Both the position numbers and the translations under genes were made by a program. Positions 57,183 through 64,000 of a stretch of DNA of 64,000 nt are shown here, piece after piece (position 1 is the stretch's first letter; every line of letters starts with the position of its first letter). This DNA comes from Aristolochia californica (lineage: Eukaryota; Streptophyta; Magnoliopsida; Piperales; Aristolochiaceae): positions 23,162,067 through 23,226,066 of the forward strand of contig JARWKL010000010.1 of the NCBI GenBank assembly GCA_029961685.1, given 5' to 3'. Below the pieces are notes generated by a model. It saw nothing but the letters and a program-made list of their open reading frames with translations, was not told the DNA's origin and made no database searches.

Positions 57183-58436
57183 GTATGTTTCCATCTGCCT
57201 ATTTCTTTTTTGTAAAAATACATATTCTGGTCTGGTGAATCTGACTAGTTTCTTGTCTATGATGTTCCTTGCTGAAGGGTCATGTGGACGACATTCTTTT
57301 ACATATTTGGTGTTGATTAAGCTAAGATGTCTAAGATTTTTAGTTACACCCTTTTGTCCTTTTCTCCTTCAGAAAAAAAGATCTATATACAGGTGAACTT
57401 TTATAAATGTCCGAGTCATGTAATCATATAATTTTTCTTCTATTTTTTGACTTCTTGTTTCGACTAACATGACATAAGAAGAGATAAATTTGGTTGTTTT
57501 CTGAAGAGGAACCCCTCATTGGCTGCTTGCTCAATTTATCACTTTTTCTCAACGGAACACTGGAGTCATACCCGTGATACAGAAGTAGTCAATGGAGTCA
57601 TCATTTTTCATCCGTTTATCAGATATCTAGATACAACGATATAACTGAATGTCATGTCACAAAGACGACTTATGGTGCATTAGTCAAGCAAATGTTTTAC
57701 ATTTTGAGGGAGCTAGAGCCCTCTTGAAGTTTTTTTCTAGTGCCAACATATAGAAATTTGACCCTTTAGTATTTAACGAAGGAGAGAATTTTTCTCAAAA
57801 CTGGGATAGTGAAAATCTCTACTTCGTCACTCGTGCCTGAGTGTGTGCATATGGCAAGTTGCAACTCTGTTGTATGGTGACTACAATGTTTATGTCGTTA
57901 AATCTTCTTGACGTTAACTATTTTTTAAGTATGCATTGCACTTTTCTTATATTCCCAGGTGCTCCAAGAACAAGAAAAATAGCAATTGTCATTGGTCAAA
58001 CTACTAAAGCACGGGCACTTATCTTCTAAAGGTGAAATGCATTCCTTGGACTTCTATTAAGTTCAATTCACTTGTTATGCTATTTTTTTGTGGATGCGGG
58101 ATCACTTCCTTTTGTTGAGTTCGATTGGATTGAGAAAGTATAGATCTTCACCTTTTGTTTTGAACATGCTTTTATCGCTGGTTTCAATGAGGGGAAATAG
58201 TTGAGCAGATTTCGCTTCTCCTTGTTTCAGATCTCTTTGAGATCTACTGAAAATAGAATTTGAATCTGCATTTGGGTTTTCTTTGTCTCGTCTCTTTAAA
58301 TCTGACTTATGTATTAAATTTTGGTAAAATCAGGCTTTGTCCTCTCAAATCAAGGAGATAACAAGGAAGGGAAGATGCCATGCTGAGTTGACTTGATTGT
58401 TCTTTCTCTCTCATAGTGGAAAATATTTTGTTCACC
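57183..58436 (+). other. 3' flank of second F-box copy
   Basis: Counterpart of 22629-23880, ending at GGAAAATATTTTGTTC where homology to the left copy stops and the tandem repeat starts. No coding segment recognised. Confidence 0.45.
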
Positions 58437-61400
58437 CCATTGAATTGCCCCCTTTTTTGTTGACCCATATTATCAACTCCAAAAGGGCACAACAGATGGC
58501 TTACATCCTCTTGGTTTAAATTGATTGATACAACCATTTAAAGTTGCTTTCTTGAAAAATTCAAGACAAGACTCACCGTACACAACATGTACTACACATC
58601 TTAGACCGTGCATATTGAGATAGAAATGCATACTGAATAAGGCAAAAGAAAATTTGCGTACATATACTTCGTAGATTTTTGGATAAAGTGTCAAAGGTAA
58701 TTCATCCTTCTGAGTTGGCCATAAAAACTACTAAATACAAGGAAGTATCCAATTTTCTTAATTAACCATCTAAGTCCCAATGCAAGTAAATCATGTGTAC
58801 CACCGATCTAACAATATATTTACTTGTTGAATCAAATCTCCAAATCAATCTGTAGGATATGGAAATTATGGTACTTCTATATTCAAAATTTTTTGAGTGA
58901 CACTTAAATACTAGCCCTTCCAAATCAAATTTTAATCCACTAATTTTTTTGTTAAAGTAAGATAAAAAAATCAAATGAGTATGCGGTGGTTGAGGTCCAT
59001 CCTTCGGGGGTGGTTACGTGCACAAGTCTTCCAAGCGATCATAGTTGTGGTGATACCAAATATCAGTTCTATGTACGCCCTTAATCACACAAAAGAATCT
59101 TGGAAGCAATGAACTCTATGTTACCAAATCAGTTTTAAAGCTAGATATTATTTACTTGTGAGAAAACATTCAAAATACATACTTTTTGGCATATGAATGT
59201 TTCTTATAGTAGTTAGCCAATATCCTTGAGGCTAAATTAGTTAGTACTCTCCAAAATAATGTAGTTAAGAAAGCTCAACTAGATATACTTGAGCCAACGC
59301 ATGATAAATAAATACCTTTAGGCATATTTATGTTTCATATAGTAGTTAGCTAGAACCTTTGGGGCTAAATTAATTAGTACCGACCAAAATAACTTAGTTA
59401 AGAAGGATCATTCCACATGAGCAATTGGATGAATGTGCTGGTCTCAAGATCCTCATGGATACAATTTTTATGACAACATACAATTAAGTTACTTATGAGT
59501 GAATTAAGAAGAAAGCAAACGACCCCATGCCAGGGATCAACAACATGTGTCGCTCAAACAAGCCAAATTTTCAAAACAAGATTTTGGCCCCAAAATAAGA
59601 GATGACCCTTATTTCAAAAATTCAATTTTTCAAAAAGTTAGGCCCAGATTTGGATGTTACAGCACTCCCAAATGATCAATAAGTGACATACCAATATGTT
59701 TTGTAATAAAAAAGGATTTAATATATATTTGATTAGATTTTTTGGACTTATTTTTTACCTTGTTTTTCTAAGTGACAAAATATCATTTTTTAACTCTAAT
59801 GGATTTTTTTTAATGTTGGAGAGATTTCTATTTAAGAAGATCTCTCACAAACTTGTTTTCAACGTGCTTCCAAAGAAAATTTTTGAAGTGCTCATGCTCC
59901 TAGACTCAAATTTGAGGTTTTAACCATCTGGAGCTCTCAAAGGAAGTCAAAACCTGAACTTGAGTATTTCCTCCTAGAAATAATAGTATCAATGTTTTTT
60001 CTTTGAAATATTATTTAAATACTTTGAACTAAGATTGTTAAATGTAAGCCTATTGATTCAAAGATCATATTTGAATCATTACTCGATTGATTTTTTGAAT
60101 GGTTACCACTCAAAACTAGTTCCACAAACCATTGTTTGAACTTCTTATTTTCTAATCACATTATACATTCTTGTGTGTTGATTTATTAGGGTATTTAAAA
60201 TGGTTTTTACATAGTATTAGAAGTTTGAGAAAGAATTTCAAAATCCAAGTATATACATGCATTTACATTTAAATCTTTAATTGTTTTTGGTTGAGAATAC
60301 TAAACTAGTATCATTGTACTTTTAAAATCAATCACTGAGGTTTAGACTACTACTACGCATGAGCTATACTTTCAAACCATTGATTCCATTGAGCTGAGTG
60401 CAACCCTTGATTTTAAAAGTCAATCCAAGATTTACCTTGGACTTATATTTTGAAATCTAATGATTAAAGACTATTTGAGATTTTCATACATAGATAGGTA
60501 CATAGAATTGGATGTGTTTATTATTTGTTCTTAGATTATAAAATCAACCAATTAGGAAGGAGTAACCCTTGTAAATTGGGTCAAGCATTGGGTAGACAAG
60601 ACCATCCTAACCTCAATTTCATTGAGTGCATCCATGTGTGGCTGAAAAAGAAATGTTTTGAAGCATTGCTACTATGATTGTGTGATATAAGTCCTCATGT
60701 AGCCAAGCACTCTTGAAACTCTCATTCTTAAGTCTAGGCTAGTACCTAATAAGTTATTATAAATCCATGTGAAGCTCTAGGCTTGTGTAGTCTACTTTGC
60801 TACTAGAAACCCCTTTAATGGTCTAGATTGTGTGCCTGGTTTGTGATTGCAAATCAAAGTGAAGATGAGTTTTTGTAAGTTAGTTGTTGTTGTCAATTTA
60901 GTGGCATGAACGCCCAACACCCCCCCAAAATTTATACCTCGTTGGACCTAATAGATTGTACCAGCTCCATTTTCGTCTTGCCTACTACTCACTTCCCTTC
61001 GTTAAAAATTGAATGCATGTTGAGTCCTTTCTAAGAAAAAATGTTAGTAGAAGCATTACTATTCCTATTGATAACTAATTGTGGTAAAACAATATACTCA
61101 AAGATAAGGCACTTAAATAATAAAGAAATAAGCTAAGACCCCTAGTTGATTCCCCCTTTAGATCTAATTGCATTAAGATATTTTAAAACTAGTTATAAAC
61201 ATATAAACACTATAAAATAACTTAACACAAGGATATAATGCCTCAAGAATCATCTTATCATAAATATTAAATAGACAATAATCTAATTGTGAAAAGATGC
61301 ACCCTTTAAACAAAGTTTATTGTGACCATATTGAGAGTTTGAACCTCTCCTTATCACCTCGTTTGTCATGGACATAAAGCTTCTTTGTGCCTCCATGATG

Positions 61401-62657
61401 AGATTTCTCCCAAATCTTGTCTTTTAAATCTTGACATAATCATGCTCCTCACATTTTGATTCCAATAAGAACTTATTACGCTTAACTTTTGTGATTTTAC
61501 TAGAACTCATATGCAAATTTTGGTTTACTTCTCTTGGCCACAACTATGCTTGCCTCTTTTTATCTTTTAATTATTTTTTATGTGAACATATAACATATCA
61601 AATGAGACGTATTGGATATATGGTATCGTAGAGCCCTGAATGATTATACATGTCTTATAAAGTGCAACACATGGTCAGACAGTATGTATTAGATCGAATA
61701 TTATTCGAAATGTTAGAAAATACCAATACACACTTGATCTTACCCACTATGTCAACTTTTTGTTGTTTCCTTTTTGTAGCAAATATCTTTGCTAAAAAAA
61801 ACACATTTCCCATACTTATGGTATTCTTGTTTGGCGTTAGTTACACAAAATAATTGTGCATCAATTACTAATGGCAAACTTTATTTTGTAGCTGCTCTTT
61901 CCAACCTTATCCAATTTTCACATCAACAAAGTTGTTTAAGGCACAAGAAATGGAAAATAGCCATAAAGCTGAAAATTAGTATCTTCAAACAAAATTATCC
62001 AGATGACATTTCTTCATAAATTGTTACATAAACCATTTTTATGTTGTTCTTATTTTTAATTTCTTATTTTATTATTATGTTAGATTCTGATTCTAAATAA
62101 TGAATCTTAAGATTTTCCAAATCAAGTAGCAATTCTTAAACTTCTTGCTAAATTTTTTCCTTGGGTTTAAATTTATGGAAACATTTGTAACTGTCAGAAA
62201 AAAATATAAAAAAAATACAAATACAAAAGTCTTTATCCACGTAGAGATATTTTTCTCTTGAATGCCATCTATTCCAAAAAATGAAATGAAAAAAATTGAA
62301 AAACCCCTTATTTCTCCCACAATAGGTATCATTGAATATCAAAGCATTGTTCCACATGAACTGGGGTTGAGACTAATCATAGGTGGTAGTTGTGATTGGC
62401 ATTTGTAGAGCCTTTGAAATAAAAAGCAATGATTAATCTCGTTAACGGGATTCATTCATAATTAATCTCTAAGTGAACAAATGGACAAATTATTTCCTTC
62501 TAATGACATTGATATATGTATAATTTTTTTGTCCAAAAAAATGCTTTCAAATATATTTTTGCATTTTTTTTGTCCAAAAATTAGATTGACTAACACAATA
62601 CTTTTTTTGTTATTTCTGGTCACAAACAGTAGTGCTTTATAAATAGAAGGTCACTCA

Positions 62658-63500
62658 ATGGACTTTCAGCATAAAAGAAACTAAGAAGAAAGACAGTATT
62701 AGCAAGCTACCAGAAAATATAATTCACCATAAACTCTCTTTTCTTCCATTGAAGTGTGCAGTGAAGACTTCAATTCTATCTCGGCAATGGATAAACATGT
62801 GGAAACCCTTATGGATATACACAACTAATATAGACTTCGATGAGGAATTCACAAAAAAATTAAAGAAGACACATTATGTACAAGTTGTCCACCAACTTTT
62901 ACAACTCTATATCTAGACAAGGTTATGAAGTTCCGCATGTTCTTTTGTCCCTTTGACAGATACTCATCCGATCTCATAAAGTGGAATGAGTTTGTCAAAG
63001 TTAAAGGAGTTGGAGAGCCAAACTCTTTGTTCTCTTGTCTATCAATATCATCTCTTGACTTAACTTGGTGCATACTAGAGCCTCCGCATGATTTCAAGGT
63101 TTCAAAGCCCTAAGAAGTGTTGCTCTCTATGGTGTGACAATTAATGGTGTTCAATTAGGTGAGACAATTCGTAGGTCCCCTCTTCTTGAGGACTTAACTA
63201 TGAGTTACTATGACTCCCTAAAGTCAGTAAAGATTGATCATCTTCAATTGAAAATATTAAAATTGGAGTCATGTTTCGATGTTGAAGAGATGGAGATAAG
63301 AACACCAAACCTGAAGAATCTTCAGTACAAGGGTCAAGTTTGTGACAACCCTATTTTCAATGATGTCTCCTCCATAAATGAAACGACCCTACTAGTCACC
63401 CACGTTGAGCTTGACTACGAGTTGCATCTCTAGCATAATTTCTTGACAAAGCTTTCACATGTAAGCTCCCTAGAAGTTAAAGTCACAAATACTCATCCGG
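62658..63500 (+). pseudogene. F-box/LRR pseudogene, third copy
   Basis: Homologous to 21702-22628 but more damaged. A short deletion after the AAAAGAAAC segment gives TAA at 62679; a TAG lies near 62914. About 95 bp are deleted near 63018 (from GGAGAG to CCAAACTC), removing the acidic loop. The same one-base loss as in copy two falls near 63096-63105 (TAA at 63111), and TAG replaces a Trp codon near 63431. A splice donor CATCCG|GTACG is kept at 63501. Confidence 0.8.
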
Positions 63501-64000
63501 TACGTTTCCATCTGCCCATTTCTGTTTATGTAAAATACATATTCTGGTTTGGTCAACCTGACTAGTTTCTTGTCTATGATGCTCCTTGCTGAAGGGTCAT
63601 GTGGACAATGTTCTTTTACATATTTGGAGTTGATCAAGCTAAGATGTCTAAGTTTTTCAGTTACACCCTTTTATCCTTTTCTCCTTCAGAAAAAAAGATC
63701 TATATACAGGTGAACTTTTATAAATGTCCTAGTCATGTAATCATATAATTTTTCTCCTATTTTTTGACTTCCTGTTTGCACCAGCATGACATAAGAGGAG
63801 ATAAATTTGGTTGTTTTCTTAAGTGGAACCCCTCATTGGCTCTCAATTTATCACTTTTTTTCAACCGAACACTGGAGTCATACCCGTGATACAGAAGTAG
63901 TCAAGGGAGTCATCATTTTTCTTTCATTTATCAGATATCTAGATACAATGATATAACTGAATGTCATGTCACAAAGATGACTTCTGGTGCATTAGTCATG
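63501..64000 (+). other. 3' flank of third F-box copy, runs off the window
   Basis: Collinear with 22629-23140 and 57183-57690. No coding segment. Homology continues to the last base, so the repeat extends beyond the window. Confidence 0.5.

Larger units (their letters stand above)
30125..58436. repeat. Segmental duplication, right copy
   Basis: Counterpart of 6233-23880 (see that entry). Differences: three additional complete viral units, the composite retroelement inserted at 42474-47505, loss of the host 5'-UTR-like segment, a 381-bp internal duplication in block D (53018-53780), and a damaged F-box exon. Its last 6.84 kb (51596-58436) is itself tandemly repeated at 58437 onward. Confidence 0.85.
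58437..64000. repeat. Tandem copy of the C/D/F-box segment (third copy)
   Basis: Starts abruptly at CATTGAATTGCCCCC in the middle of block C (equivalent to 51596 and 17409) and runs collinearly to the window end. The tandem unit is therefore about 6.84 kb (51596-58436). It includes block D (59436-60925, with a single copy of the stretch duplicated at 53018), spacer and a third F-box copy. Confidence 0.85.

Noticed and set aside
6233..58436. Whole right-hand copy as an assembly artefact
   Set aside because: The copies differ by many small indels, a composite insertion with a clean target duplication, and array length, which argues for real divergence; unmerged haplotypes cannot be excluded from sequence alone.

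Overview
This looks like a stretch of nuclear DNA from a flowering plant. It is AT-rich and gene-poor, and full of retroelement debris. Plant-type features include F-box/LRR exons with GT/AG splice signals, a chromodomain Ty3/gypsy polyprotein, LTRs with initiator-tRNA-Met primer sites, and integrated caulimovirid (plant pararetrovirus) sequence. No bacterial operon, CRISPR array, rRNA or tRNA gene was seen. I cannot name the species.

Layout. 1-6232: decayed LTR-retrotransposon pieces and one sharply bounded GC-rich block (2028-2885). 6233-23880: the left copy of a large segmental duplication. It holds, in order, repeat block A, a pararetroviral array (9550-13975), a truncated host 5'-UTR-like segment, repeat blocks C and D, and an F-box/LRR exon (21702-22628), the only well-preserved host coding region. 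23881-29622: AT-rich spacer with F-box debris and a CACTA-like transposon end. 29623-58436: the right copy of the duplication, with the same order but a longer viral array (33440-48750). That array is split by a 5.03-kb composite LTR retroelement (42474-47505). The right F-box copy (56247-57182) is broken. 58437-64000: a further tandem copy of the C/D/F-box segment, ending at the window edge with a third, more damaged F-box copy.

The most unusual object is the viral array. On the minus strand a caulimovirid RNase H remnant is followed by a second ORF with a viroplasmin-type domain, a coiled coil and an acidic tail. Then come head-to-tail units of about 1.8 kb. Each unit has a 35S-like promoter with short direct repeats, a leader with small ORFs, and the 3' half of ORF2 joined to the leader at the same deletion junction. 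This is what would be expected from integration or amplification of a defective pararetroviral minicircle. The left array has one complete unit and two promoters; the right has four complete units and five promoters, so copy number changed after the segmental duplication.

The second unusual object is the composite retroelement. It has 81/82-bp LTRs and a perfect 5-bp target duplication (CCCTC), yet inside it lies a chromovirus gag-pol remnant with its own 909-bp LTR followed by a second primer site and leader. The whole chimera therefore appears to have integrated as one unit.

Very little here is likely to make protein. All viral and retrotransposon frames carry stops or frameshifts, and two of the three F-box copies share a frameshift. 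The repeated minus-strand promoters could still be transcriptionally active or act as sources of small RNA; that is inference.
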